DNA from: Theodoxus fluviatilis | Lineage: Eukaryota; Mollusca; Gastropoda; Cycloneritida; Neritidae | Length of the DNA: 64,000 bases | Reading direction: 5' to 3' | Assembly (NCBI GenBank): GCA_034096865.1 | Contig: JAWQFJ010016471.1 | Span: 10,001-74,000 of the forward strand | In this document: positions 23,848-34,204 of the stretch, in pieces | Position numbering within the stretch: position 1 is the first letter of the stretch | Layout: every line of letters starts with the position of its first letter | Position numbers and translations under genes: made by a program | Notes under the pieces: generated by a model | What the model saw: the letters and a program-made list of their open reading frames with translations, nothing else | What the model was told of the DNA's origin: nothing | Databases searched by the model: none

Positions 23848-23896
23848 GAAGCCACTCATTTGTAGCTTTCGATCCTTATCCAAGGATCTTCCTCAG
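23848..23896 (-). ncRNA. Hammerhead-ribozyme-like core in PLE 3' region
   Basis: On the minus strand: CTGAGGA, then a perfect 7-bp stem GATCCTT/AAGGATC with a 4-nt loop, then GAAA, then a 5-bp hairpin (GCTAC/GTGGC, one wobble). CUGANGA-stem II-GAAA-stem III is the hammerhead core order, and Penelope-like elements are known to carry hammerheads. The bases expected to form stem I pair poorly, so this copy may be inactive or the resemblance partial. Confidence 0.5.
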
Positions 23897-23929
23897 CAAA
23901 CTGAAGGCTGGAGAGAACTGGGTTCAGTC

Positions 23930-24550
23930 TCACACTCCCTTGAGTAATCTCGCGCAGTATGACAGAACGAGCAAAGAGTAGATCGCTGGTAGTTGGTGTC
24001 GGCTCCGGTCACGGTTCAGGGTGGGGCTGTGGGCTGCGATGTAAATAGCCTCCTTCACTCCTCTCTGGAACCATCTCTGCTCCCTGTCTAGCACACTGAT
24101 GTTGTCGTTGTTGAGGTGGTGCTTGTGTTCGAGGAGGTGCTCCCCGAACAGTGAAGTGTGCTTGTGGTGCTTCTTTACACGTTTTTTAAGTTTCCTTTCC
24201 AACTCCCCCACATAGTCCTCGACACAGTCACTGCATTTCAGTCTGTAGACCACCCCTGATTTGTCCATTTTGTCGGTCTTGCCTTTAGGAGCAACAAGTT
24301 TGCTATGGATGGTGTTGATGGGCTTGGAGTGGACGCTGATCCCCCGCTTTCTGATCTTTCTGCTGAGGGCCTCCGTGACACCCCTGACGTAGGGGATAGT
24401 GACATGGCCCTTCCTAAGGGATTGGCGTTCTGTCGGAGGGTGAGGTGTAGTTTTCTTCGAACCAGGGATGTCCCACGCCCACTTCTGGTATCCCGACACG
24501 CTGAGGACTTTCTTGATGTAGTCAAGTTCTTGTTGTTTCACCTCGTCCAT
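23930..24550 (-). pseudogene. Penelope-like C-terminus with GIY-YIG endonuclease
   Basis: 206 open codons. The first third (VTIPYVRGVTEALSRKIRKR) is the linker typical of these elements. Then GVVYRLKCSDCVEDYVGELE is the GIY-YIG core (GVVY and YVG) with the CxxC insertion, followed by KKRVKKH, an EH and HLLEHKHHLN (His region). A GIY-YIG C-terminal to an RT identifies a Penelope-like element. It nicks target DNA for insertion (family knowledge). Confidence 0.5.
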
Positions 24551-24765
24551 TGAGCAGATGGTGTTGGCTCTGTGGGTGAGAGTTTGAATGACCCCCAGTT
24601 TGTGTTCGACGGTTGGTGACTGTCGAACTGGAGGTACTGGTCGGTGTGCGTGGGCTGGCGGTAGACGGAGAAAGCAAGCCCCGAGTTAGTCCTGGTAATG
24701 TGTGTGTCCAGCATGGCGATGCTGCCATTGTCTTCCAACTCCCGCGTGAACTGAATGGCAGGGTG

Positions 24766-25848
24766 TTAGCTGTTGAGGTGGTTGCTGAACTTCTCCACCA
24801 CAGACGTCTTGAGCATGGTCATGATGTCGTCCATGTAGCGGCCCCAGTAGCGAGGAGGAGTGTGAAAGGACGCCAAGGCTTTCTCCTCGAAATCCTCCAT
24901 GAAAAGGTTGGCGACGATAGGATTCACAGGGGACCCCATGGCTGCTCCTTCTGTCTGCCGGAAAAAGTTCCCTTCAAAGGTGATGTACGTGGTGTTGAGG
25001 CAGCAAGCGAGGAGATCGCAAACTTGATCAGCAGAGAGGGCTGTACGTTGAGGTAGAGTCGGGTCGTTCTGCAGTCTGCGCCTGATGATCTCGATGCTCT
25101 CAGTCACCGACAGGCTGGTAAACAGCGCCGTGACGTCGTAGGACACCAAGATTTCGTCGGGCTGGGGAACTATGTCAGAAAGTTTCTGCCCCAAATCAGC
25201 GCTATTGGCGATGTTGTGTTGAGTCTTGCCCACCAAGGGGGCGAGGACGTCCGCCACAAACCTGGCCGTCTCATACGTCAGGGATCCTCTAGAGGCGACG
25301 ATGGGGCGGAGGGGGACATCCTTCTTGTGTACCTTGGGTAGGCAGTAGAACTTGGGGACGTCGGCGGCAGTGGGATACAGTTTCCTGTATTCCTCCTGAG
25401 TCAACGTACCCTCGTTGCGGAGACTTTGGAGCAGTTTAGTGAGTCTAGTGGAGTACTTGGCAGTAGGATCTTTCTTGAGTACTTGGTAGGTCTTGGTGTC
25501 ACCCAGCAGCTGGTGCGCTTTCTCATAGTACTGTCCCTTGGGCATGATGACTGTCGCACGGCCCTTGTCAGCAGGCAGAATCATGATCGAGTCGTTTTTC
25601 TTCAGGTTAGTGAGGGCCAGCCTCTCCTCACGGGTGAGGTTAGACTTGGGTGGGTAGCTTTGCTTGAGGACGTTGACACATTCCGAGCGGAGATGGGCTG
25701 CGTCTTCACTGTTTGGGCCGATCTGTCGACATGCTGTCTCAATGGTGGTGATGTAGTCCACGATAGGAAGTTTATCAGGGGTGACCACGAAGTTCAGTCC
25801 TCTGCTTAACACGGAGGTTTCTGCATCAGTCAAGGTATGTTCCGATAG
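24766..25848 (-). pseudogene. Penelope-like reverse transcriptase
   Basis: About 355 open codons. Motifs in order: SRGLNFVVTP at the start, ILPADKGRATVIM (RT1-type lysine/arginine region), PKFYCLPKVHK, LRPIVASRGS, SYDVTALFTS (first catalytic Asp), AAMGSPVNPIVANLFME and RYMDDI (YxDD catalytic pair). These are classic Penelope-like RT blocks. The frame is lost just after the YMDD block; further RT sequence (DTHITRTNSGLAFSVYRQPT) is in another frame at 24538-24738. Confidence 0.5.
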
Positions 25849-26227
25849 CAGACCTGTTTACTTATACGATTTTGGCGTATTTTTTATGCCAAACTATTGA
25901 AAATACGACTACTACAACTTGTGTGAAAAAATACGACAATGGTGAAATCAAAAAATACGACAATCGTGAAATCAAAAGGTTCCCCCCCCCCCCCCCCCTG
26001 GAGGTTCTGATCCACAATTTAATTCTCCTGAGGCTGGAAGCAGTCTCATACTGTTCGAGTTTTGTTTTGACAAGAGCTCTTCATCGGACATTTGTGTAAT
26101 ATGTGTTGACAACACTGTTGTGACTGCACGCTGTTCCCAGAGGGGCTGTTTAGTTGAGCCCCACTGCTACAGGGTGCCGGGGTAAGAAGTGGGTCAGGTA
26201 ATCTTAAAATAACATGTGCAGGGAGGA

Positions 26228-26233
26228 CACCTC

Positions 26234-26284
<51 letters not shown>

Positions 26285-26366
26285 ACTCTCTGTCTCTCTC
26301 TCTCTCTGTCTCTGTCTCTCTGTCTCTCTCTGTCTCTCTCTTTCTATCTCTCTCTCTGTCACTCTC

Positions 26367-26428
<62 letters not shown>
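26228..26428 (+). repeat. (CT)n microsatellite flanking LINE fragment (left)
   Basis: (CT)n with CTGT and CTAT interruptions, ending with AAGCCAAAATCAATTCAGGC. The same non-CT sequence follows the right-hand (TC)n at 26924. Confidence 0.5.
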
Positions 26429-26431
<3 letters not shown>

Positions 26432-26450
26432 CCAAAATCAATTCAGGCGC

Positions 26451-26874
26451 GTTTTGATACGATTCAGGTTTAGCATCGACCTGAAGATAAATAGAAGATA
26501 TGCAGACGAGACTGATCTCGGATGTCCATTCTGTGGAGATAGAGAGGATGAAGAACATTTTCTTTGTAGATGCACTGCATACAATGAACTGCGCTCGAAA
26601 TACCTAAGACATCTGTTACCTAATAGATATACTGGATCCATGAGTACGGTAATAATGCGAGAGTCTGACACGAGAAAAATAAGATCTTTAGCTATGTACA
26701 TATATTATGCTCTTGAAATGCGTACCCTCAGAATAGGGGACAGATGTATGGTCCCGGTAACGGTTTGACCCGCTCTGTGACTAAACTGGCGATGATTACT
26801 TGTGTTTTATGGTAAACTCCTGTATTTGCAATGGGCCGAGGGCCTTGACAATAAAGTTCAAGTTAAAGTTCTCT

Positions 26875-26875
<1 letters not shown>
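26451..26875 (+). pseudogene. 5'-truncated LINE 3' fragment between (CT)n tracts
   Basis: A 105-codon frame (26454-26768) contains DLGCPFCGDREDEEHFLCRC, a C-x2-C...H-x4-C zinc-binding tail of LINE RT proteins, then CTAYNELRSKYLRHLL. The 3' UTR ends GGGCCGAGGGCCTTGACAAT then AAAGTTCAAG and passes into (TC)n. GCCAAAATCAGTTCAGGC flanks it on both sides next to the (CT)n (a long target duplication including the microsatellite). Confidence 0.5.

Positions 26876-26923
<48 letters not shown>
26876..26923 (+). repeat. (TC)n microsatellite flanking LINE fragment (right)
   Basis: TTCTCTCTCTCTTCTCTC run directly after the LINE 3' end, followed by GCCAAAATCAGTTCAGGC. Confidence 0.5.
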
Positions 26924-26926
<3 letters not shown>

Positions 26927-27322
26927 CAAAATCAGTTCAGGCGCGCTGCCGGATGCCTACGTGACCAGTGTCCTCCTGTAGAGATACATAGTTTTGCTTC
27001 AACTAAACAGCCGGATTCAGCGGTCAAGGGGGAGGTAACTCTTCACTTGCATTGCCTCGTTGTAGGCAAACCAAACGCTGCATTTTTGAAATTGTCGGTC
27101 CGCGCAAAAAATACGCACAGTTTTATAAAAATACGCATATCTGAACCAGTGAGTACGCTGAGGCAAAATTTGGGGTACCCAGGTCTGCGATAGGTTCACA
27201 ACCCACCTTTCCTTCAGTTCCTGTGCAGCTTCTGCACTCACACTAGAAATCGGCACATTATCATCCTTCAGTTCTGCTTGAATATTTATGTTGCAGTCAT
27301 TAGAAACTGTAGAGAGACACAA

Positions 27323-27653
27323 CGCTCAATCTGTTTGTTTTTTCATTTTCATATGACACAGTGGTCCTTGGTGTTTACACACCTTCTGATTTTATTAATG
27401 TATCTCAAATATCGCATTTGCGCAGCTTTTGAGTTATGTTGCACAGCAGGCAATGATAAATGAAGCTAGTTTTTAGATGTCCTACTCCAGTCTTGGGGGT
27501 CAAACATGACCAATCTGAACTTGGGAAATAATTATCTCAAGTCGATTGTGCCAACAAAAATCGTTTATTTTTAATTCAGCTGAAATCAAGTATAAACCAC
27601 CATCACAACTTCGGATCAGCAGGATTGCAATGCTTTTTTATTTGTATTTTGCT
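27323..27653. other. Segment between PLE coding end and element copy 4
   Basis: Probably the 5' part of the minus-strand Penelope-like element, but no motif is visible. Confidence 0.5.
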
Positions 27654-28515
27654 TTTTGACTCACATGCGAAGCAAAAGTGAGTCTATGTACTCACCCGTT
27701 TCATCCGTCCGGGCGTCCGGGCGTCCAGGCGTCCGAAAACTTTAACGTTGGATTTTTCTCGGAGACTATTAAGTCTATCAACACCCAATTTGGCATGATG
27801 GTGTATGATGACAAGGCGTCAAAAAACATACATAGTGACTTGACCTTGCTTCAAGGTCAAGGTCTCAGGGGTCATAAATGTTTTCTAAAAAACAGCCATT
27901 TTCCACATTTTCTCAATTTTCTCTGAAGTTTTTGAGATTGGATACCTGACCTATATATGGTATATAGGGCAAAGTAAGCCCTCTCTTTTGATACCAATTT
28001 GGTTGACCTTGCTTCAAGGTCAAGGTCACAGGAGCTCATCAAAGTTGGATTGTATACATATTTTGAAGTGACCTTGACCCTGAACTATGGAAGATAACTG
28101 TTTCAAACTTAATAATTATGTGGGGCACATGTGATTCTTTCATCATGAGACGCATTTGGTCACATATCATCAAGGTCAAGGTCACTTTGACCCTTATGAA
28201 TGAAATATGACCAAAATGGGGTAGTGAACCACTAAAAGTGACCATATCTCATGGTAGAAAGTGCCAATAAGCACCATTGTGCTTCCTATGTCTTGAATTA
28301 ACAGCTTTGTGTTGCATGACCTTGGATGACCTTGACCTTGGGTCAAGACCACATGTATTTTGGTAGGAAAAATGTGTAAAGCATTTCTTAGTGTATGGTG
28401 TCATTGCTAGGTGTAGTTGTTTGACCTTGACCTTGAGGGTCACCTGAAGGTCAAGGTCATGCAAAGGTCAAGGTCAAGTATGTGAGTCGTTTGGGCTTTG
28501 CCCTTCTTGTTGTTC
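27654..28515 (+). mobile_element. GACTCACATGC element, copy 4
   Basis: Full-length copy, about 860 bp: starts TTTTTGACTCACATGCGAAG, ends GCTTTGCCCTTCTTGTTG plus TTC. Closest in length to copy 1. Same AGGTCA density. Confidence 0.5.
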
Positions 28516-28754
28516 TTAATATTCGAATTTGGTGAGTCAAAAACGGGAAGTCATGTCTGTCTACATTCTAATGACCGCACACACATTCACACTCTTAAAG
28601 AACACAGGAACACACAAATCTGCTTCAAGTGATACTTTAAAATATACTTGTTGAAGTCATTCTCAACATAGACAAAAATGGTTCATCTCATAATGAACAG
28701 ACAAGAAATTATTGTGCACCAACATCACTGGCATTGCCTGAGGCTGAAAACCAT
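28516..28754. other. Intron 7 segment without feature
   Basis: Short unique sequence between element copy 4 and the donor-derived array. Nothing recognised. Confidence 0.5.
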
Positions 28755-29755
28755 GAAACTTGTTGTGTGCACTTGGAAAGACAGTGTGCCACTGGAAAGT
28801 AGGAAAGTATATAATTGGAAGAAGGTCAGTGTGCCATTGGAAAGGTCTGTGTGTCGTTTGAAAGTAGAAAAGTATGTAATTGGAAAAAAGCTCAGTGTGC
28901 CATTGGAAAGGTTTGTGTGTCCTCTGAAAGTAGAAAAGTATGTAATTGGAAAAAAGGTCACTGTGCCATTGAAAAGGTATGTGTGTCATTGGAAAATAGA
29001 AAAGTATGTAATTGAAAAAAGGTCAGTGTGCCATTGGAAAGGTCTGTGTGTCCTTTGAAAGTAGAAAAGTATGTAATTGGAAAAAAGGTCAGTGTGCCAT
29101 TGGAAAGTAGGAAAGTGTGTAATTGGAAAAAAGGTCAGTGTGCCATTGGAAAGAAGGTCATTGTGCCATCGGAAAGTGGGGAAATGTGTAATTGGAAAAA
29201 AGGTCAGTGTGCCATTGGAATGTAGGAAAGTGTGTAATTAGAATGAAGGCCAGTATGCCTCTGGAAAGGTCAGTGTGACTTTTGTAAGAAAGTCTGTGTA
29301 CCACTGGAAAGAAGGACAGTGGGAATGTGTGTAATTGGAAAGAAGGTCAGTTTGCCATTGGAAAGTGGGAAAGTGTGCCATTGGAAGTAGGTCAGTGTGC
29401 CATTGGAAGAAGGTCAGTGTGCCATTGGAAAAAAGGTCAGTGTGCCAATGGAAAGTGGGAAAGTGTGTAATGGGAAAAGAGGTCAGTGCCATTGGAAAGT
29501 GGAAAAGTGTGTAATTGGAAAAAAAGTCGGTGTGCTACTTGAAAGGTCAGAGTGCCCTTTGGATGAAAGTCAGTGTGCCATTGGAAAAAAGGTCAGTGTG
29601 CCATTGGAAAGAAAGTCAGTGTGCCATTGGAAAAAAGGTCAGTGTGCCATTGGAAAAGGGGAAAGTGTGTAATTGGAAAAAGGTCAGTGTGTAATTGGAA
29701 GAAGGTCAGTGTGCCAATGGAAAGAAGGTCAGTGTGCCATTGGAAGGTCAGTGTG
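28755..29755 (+). repeat. 20-30-bp minisatellite derived from exon 7 donor
   Basis: Unit of type ATTGGAAAAAAGGTCAGTGT followed by GCC, repeated across 1 kb with about 15-20 recognisable GGTCAGTGTG cores. Exon 7 ends CTTGGAAAAAAG and its donor region is GTCAGTGTGCCC, so each unit mimics the last 11 exonic bases plus the 5' splice site. A variant block with AAAGTATGTAATTGG forms a higher-order pattern at 28800-29120. Confidence 0.5.
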
Positions 29756-30241
29756 CCTGTGTCAAGTGTGTAAAGACAGAGCATTGTGTTTGTGTTTACA
29801 GTGATGTGTGCTTGTGTCAAGTGTGTAAAGACAGAGCATTTTGTTTGTGTTTACAGTGGTGTGTGCTTGTGTCAAGTGTGTAAAGACAGAGCATTGTGTT
29901 TGTGTTTACAGTGATGTGTGCTTGTGTCAAGTGTGTAAAGACAGAGCATTTTGTTTGTGTTTACAGTGGTGTGTGCTTGTGTCAAGTGTGTAAAGACAGA
30001 GCATTGTGTTTGTGTTTACAGTGATGTGTGCTTGTGTCAAGTGTGTAAAGACAGAGCATTGTGTTTGTGTTGACAGTGGTGTGTGCTTGTGTCAAGTGTG
30101 TAAAGACAGAGCATTGTGTTTGTGTTGACAGTGGTGTGTGCTTGTGTCAAGTGTGTAAAGACAGAGCATTGTGTTTGTGTTGACACCGGGTTGTGCTTGT
30201 GTCAAGTGTGTAAAGACAGAGCATTGTGTTTGTGTTTACAG
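29754..30241 (+). repeat. 56-bp array duplicating the exon 8 acceptor
   Basis: Nine copies of AAGACAGAGCATTGTGTTTG within a 56-bp unit. Most units contain TTTACAG or TTGACAG followed by TGGTGTGTGCT or TGATGTGTGCT, which copies the true acceptor and the first 11 bases of exon 8. The last unit runs into the real exon. Read from any decoy acceptor in the RING frame, the unit gives W-C-V-L-V-S-S-V then TAA. Confidence 0.5.
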
Positions 30242-30418
30242 TGGTGTGTGCTACTGTGCTGCCACGCCCTCTGCTTGAGCTGCCTAGACGCCATGCTGAA
30301 CCAATCCAGGCAGGCAGGATGCATGAACTGCCCCATGTGTCGGTGCAAGACTCGTCATGCCGAGATAGCCTACGTCAGCACACAGCCTGAAGACACCTCA
30401 TCCTCCATCCATGTCAAG
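30242..30418 (+). CDS. SHPRH: SHPRH exon 8 of window (second RING half)
   Basis: 59 codons, phase 0. Acceptor GTGTTTACAG, donor GTAGGT. It encodes WCVLLCCHALCLSCLDAM and, further on, NCPMCR. With CPIC of exon 7 the ligand order is C-x2-C, C-x-H, C-x2-C, C-x2-C, a complete C3HC4 RING predicted to recruit a ubiquitin E2. The downstream peptide AEIAYVST resembles the SHPRH post-RING segment. The first 11 bases of this exon plus its acceptor are tandemly copied upstream (29754-30241). Confidence 0.5.
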
Positions 30419-30539
30419 GTAGGTCAACGTCATTACTGACCTATAAACAAGTTCCTGTGAATACTTTTTGTCTTGTTTTGCTTTGGCCCGTTGTTGGCCT
30501 TGAACCAAAACTAACGATGCAGGATCACTGACCTAAGAC

Positions 30540-30878
30540 AGAGTCAAGATAAGACCACACAACAAAATGTCTCATTGAGACAAAGTGAAGCCTGGAACAA
30601 AACATTTTGTGACAAGCTGAACATGCAAACAAAACATGTGCCTGGGACAACAGAAGACATGATAGAGACAAAAAGGACTAGAAATAAGATGAGGCTGTGA
30701 CAAAATGAGACCAGAAATAAGACATGTGACTGAGACGAAAAGAATTAAAAAAGAGACATGTGATAGCTAAACAAAAGGAGACCAGACAGAAGACATGTGG
30801 CTAAGACAAAATGAGACCAAAAATAAGACATGGGGCTGAGACAATATGAGACTTAAAGTAAGACATATGACACTTGTC
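30540..30878 (+). repeat. 35-bp minisatellite, left part
   Basis: Units around GAGACCAGAAATAAGACATG then TGACTGAGACAAAAT, diverged. Interrupted at about 30879 and resumes at 31774. Confidence 0.5.
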
Positions 30879-31773
30879 ATGGTTCGGGCATTATTTTATT
30901 TTCTTAGATGGCTGAAGGCGGTGGTTGAGAGTCGGTTTTGGCGGGAACATGCCTTGGCTTCGAAGTTTGAGGCCGGCTTGAACCGGTACGAGACAAATTG
31001 GGTAATGATGCAATCGTGGTTTGATTGGCTGGGGGCGGTTGCGCATGCACTGTGGGTGAACAATTCAATTCTGTCATAATTGTAATATCAGTTGACTGCA
31101 GGACGCTATGAACTGCTGACGTGTGTCAAGAACTCCGTGTTGAGGGTGGAACAACACGTTAAAAGTTTTTCCAATCTTCCCCTACCCTCTGAAAGTTTGT
31201 GCCAAAAGGACAGCGTTTTCCCTGTTCGAAGATTCAGCCCCCACAAGACTCTTGAACAAGTTATCGCCTGAAAAGCTTCATCGTTTGTGTTCTTGCGGAA
31301 TGTCCTAGAAGTTTTGCTCGTCGGAGCAAGTGTGTGAAACCCGCAAATTTATGGCCTTTTCTCTTGTCTCGAGGGATAGCCTTGAGAGAGAGAGTGAGTG
31401 AATGTCCACTCCTTAGTGAATATCAGTTTCAAGGAGAAGTTTCATCGATGGAAGTCGAGAACTGATTGCACTTGGCTACCAGAACTTGTGAGTACGTTTG
31501 GTTCAACTTTTTATATTCGGGACAATATGAAAGCCCACCGCCCTTCAGTCACAAATTGTAGGCTGACATGATTATTTTAAGTTTGATCCTGTTGCATTGA
31601 ATTTGATCATGCCATGATTAGTTCTCATTAAAAATCATCTTTAATAAAGATTGTGTTATGTCCTGTGAGTGTGGGATGTAAGAGAGAGATTGAATTAATT
31701 ATTACCCCTTCCACAACTAGACCCAAAAGCCGAAAGAATCATTACGTGAATTTTGAGTGTAGAGGGAGGTGAT
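30879..31773 (+). mobile_element. Insertion of about 0.9 kb in the 35-bp array (LTR-like?)
   Basis: Unique sequence starting near TTGTCATGGTTCGGGC and ending near GAGGTGATACACACA between two halves of the same array. It contains TTTTTATATTCGG at about 31507, AATAAAG at about 31641 and a GT-rich stretch after it, a layout seen in solo LTRs. No clean target duplication or coding sequence; identity uncertain. Confidence 0.5.
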
Positions 31774-32270
31774 ACACACATAATGAAACTGGAAATAAGA
31801 CATGGCTGAGACAGCATGATACCAGAAATAAGACATGTGGCTGAGACAAAATCTGAAAATGAGACTGGAAATAAGACATAATGGCACATATAATGAGATT
31901 GGAAGTAAGAAGTGTTACTGAGATGAAATGAAACCAGAAAATAAGATGTGTGACTGAGAGAAAACCAGTCTAAAGACAAAACGTATCATTGAGGTAGAAA
32001 TGAGACTGAAAAGAAGACGTGGCTGAGACAAAATGGGACCAGGAACAAAATGTGCTACTGGGGCAAAATGAGACCAGAGACAAAATGTGTGACTGAAACA
32101 AAATGAGACCAGAAATATGACACATTACTGAGGCAAAATGAGATTAGAAACAATACATGTGACTGAGACGGAATGAGACTGGGTAAGAAAGTGTGACTGA
32201 GACAAATGAGGCCAGACACATTTGACTGAAACTGAATAAGACCAGAAGGAATAGGTGTGAAACCTAGTGG
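31774..32270 (+). repeat. 35-bp minisatellite, right part
   Basis: Same unit as 30540-30878 (AATGAAACTGGAAATAAGAC, then ATGGCTGAGAC). Confidence 0.5.
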
Positions 32271-32589
32271 GTCATCCCCCTGGGGACGCAAAGCTCAAGG
32301 ATGGCAAAAGGAAAAGGATAAACTGGGTGTAAACCACAATTGATACTGTGACTGGAAGGTAGTCCGTTTTACCAAATATGAACACAGGATTTCTGGTGTT
32401 GTGTTTATGAATGCAGCATTCAAAGGAATACTGCCTCTTTGGTTTGTAGTTCTGTCTGTTCAGTAATTATAATGATCCACTCTCCAGTTCAGTTATGTAA
32501 TATTTTATGTGTTCTTTGTCAAATTTTTTTCCTCTCTGTTATTGATGGTTTTTCTGCTTCATGAGAGTCAAGTCTTTGAACTACAGTCA
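32271..32589. other. Intron 8 segment without feature
   Basis: Unique-looking AT-rich sequence between two arrays; nothing recognised. Confidence 0.5.
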
Positions 32590-33540
32590 TGCATTTGTTG
32601 AGCCCTGTGTGTGTCAGTGTAAATATAGACTTCCATGGCCCATGTGTACTTCCATGTCCAATTTTGCCCATGTGTTTCTGTGTAAGTGTAGATATTGACT
32701 TACAGTTACACTGCCCATATGTGTCAGTGTAATTATAGACTAATCATTGACTTCCACTGCCCATGTGTGTCAGTGTAATTATAGACTTCTTTAACTTCCA
32801 CTGCCCATGTGTGTGTACGTGTAGATTTTGACTTCCACTGCCCATTACTTCCACTGCCCATGTGTGTAAGTGTAATTGTGGACATCTTTGACTTCCACTG
32901 CCCATGTGTGTAAGTGTAATTATAGACTTCTTTGACTTCCACTGCCCATGTGTGTCAGTGTAATTATAGACTTCTTTGACTTCCACTGCCCATGTGTGTC
33001 AGTGTAATTGTAGACTTCTTTGACTTCCACTGCCCATGTGTGTGTAAGTGTAGATATTGACTGCCACTGCCCATGTGTGTCAGTGTAATTGTAGTTTGAC
33101 TTCCACTGCCCATGTGTGTCAGTGTAATTGTAGACTTCTTTGACTTCCACTGCCCATGTGTGTGTAAGTGTAGATTTTGACTTCCACTGCCCATGTGTGT
33201 CAGTGTAATTGTAGACTTCTTTGACTTCCACTGCCCATGTGTGTCAGTGTAATTGTAGACTTCTTTGACTTAGATTGCCCATGTGTGTCAGTGTAATTGT
33301 GGACATCTTTGCCTTTCACTGCCCATGTGTGTCTGTAAGTGTAGATTTTGACTTCCACTGCCCATGTGTGTCAGTGTAATTGTAGACTTCTTTGACTTAG
33401 ATTGCCCATGTGTGTCAGTGTAATTGTGGACATCTTTGCCTTTCACTGCCCATGTGTGTCAGTGTAAGTGTAGACTTCCTTGTCCTATGCTGCCCATGTG
33501 TGTCAGTGTGACTGTAGACTTCCAAATCCCATGCCAAGTT
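32590..33540 (+). repeat. 44-bp minisatellite
   Basis: Unit GACTTCCACTGCCCATGTGT then GTCAGTGTAATTGTAGACTT and CTTT (about 44 bp), with shorter variants. Ends about 30 bp before the exon 9 acceptor. Minus-strand open frames (THGQWKSK type) are artefacts. Confidence 0.5.
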
Positions 33541-33574
33541 GTAGGAAAGACTACAGGTCCTGTCTCTTTTTCAG

Positions 33575-33667
33575 GGAAGCAGCTCCACCAAGATCACATC
33601 TATTGTTAGGACCCTGCTGCAGATCAAACTTGCTGATAGCACAGCCAAGTCTCTTGTCTTCAGCACC
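33575..33667 (+). CDS. SHPRH: SHPRH exon 9 of window (start of helicase C lobe)
   Basis: 31 codons, phase 0. Acceptor TGTCTCTTTTTCAG, donor GTGAGT. It encodes GSSSTKITSIVRTLLQIKLA then DSTAKSLVFST. The STKI and KSLVFST parts match the start of the second RecA-like lobe (motif IV region) of SNF2 helicases. Confidence 0.5.
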
Positions 33668-33981
33668 GTGAGTTTGTCTCTCCTTCTATGTTGCGGGTTC
33701 TTAGGGGTCTTTGAATCCATCAGACAGTTGATGAAAGCCAAATCCCTGTAGCTAAGTATTCTTCTGCCATAAAGACTGATCACTGCAGGACTTGTCAACA
33801 GCAACAAATTAGCCTGGAATAAAGTTATTTTCATGATCTTCAGCCATCATCATTGTCATATCATCAACACTACTGCTGCAGTGACTTGATACATGCATGT
33901 GTGTCTATATGCACTTGTGTACATGTGTGTGTGCACGTGCCATGTGCCCATGGCTGATGTGATGCATGCTGTCTGCCACAG

Positions 33982-34074
33982 TGGTCCGACATGCTGGAAC
34001 TGATTGCTGTGGCCCTGAGGGATAACAACCTTAGCTTCTGTAGCCTGGTCAGCGCCTCTTCCAAGAAGTTCCAG
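33982..34074 (+). CDS. SHPRH: SHPRH exon 10 of window (helicase C lobe)
   Basis: 31 codons, phase 0. Acceptor CTGTCTGCCACAG, donor GTAAGA. It begins WSDMLELIAVALRDNNLSF, equivalent to the W-x-x-x-L/I segment after motif IV of SNF2 ATPases. The 314-bp intron before it is the shortest in the gene and holds no repeat that I recognise. Confidence 0.5.
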
Positions 34075-34179
34075 GTAAGACATGGCACTGCCTCTCCATG
34101 GATTGGCAGCCAAATTGCATCTGTCCACAGCTGGTGTTGCAGTCCTGCAGTTGTGTTGGTGTTGTAGGATGGTACAATC

Positions 34180-34204
34180 TCTTTCTTTCTCTCTCTCTCT
34201 CAAT
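34180..34204 (+). repeat. (TC)n tract left of LINE fragment
   Basis: TCTTTCTTTCTCTCTCTC followed by TCTC, just upstream of the LINE remnant below, mirroring the arrangement at 26228. Confidence 0.5.

Larger units (their letters stand above)
25849..27187 (+). mobile_element. CAGACCTG TIR element nested in the Penelope element
   Basis: Ends CAGACCTG (25849-25856) and CAGGTCTG (27180-27187), flush with CGATAG at 25843-25848 and 27188-27193 (6-bp TSD). Subterminal GCGTATTTTT occurs in inverse orientation at both ends. The insert contains a poly-C run (25984-25999), (CT)n tracts and a LINE 3' fragment, but no transposase. Insertion into the PLE coding frame fixes the relative ages. Confidence 0.5.
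23930..27322 (-). mobile_element. Penelope-like retroelement (interrupted)
   Basis: Minus-strand element: N-terminal coding segment (27188-27322), RT (24766-25848) and GIY-YIG endonuclease (23930-24550). The coding frame is split by the 25849-27187 insertion: minus-strand codons reading VVNLS run up to CTATCG and resume in frame with EHTLTD after it. Additional frameshifts lie around 24550-24770. The 5' limit is uncertain; a possible 3' splice site (TCTCTCTACAG) sits just beyond 27300 on the minus strand. Confidence 0.5.

Noticed and set aside
32733..33231. Minus-strand THGQWKSK-repeat proteins
   Set aside because: Antisense of the 44-bp intronic minisatellite.
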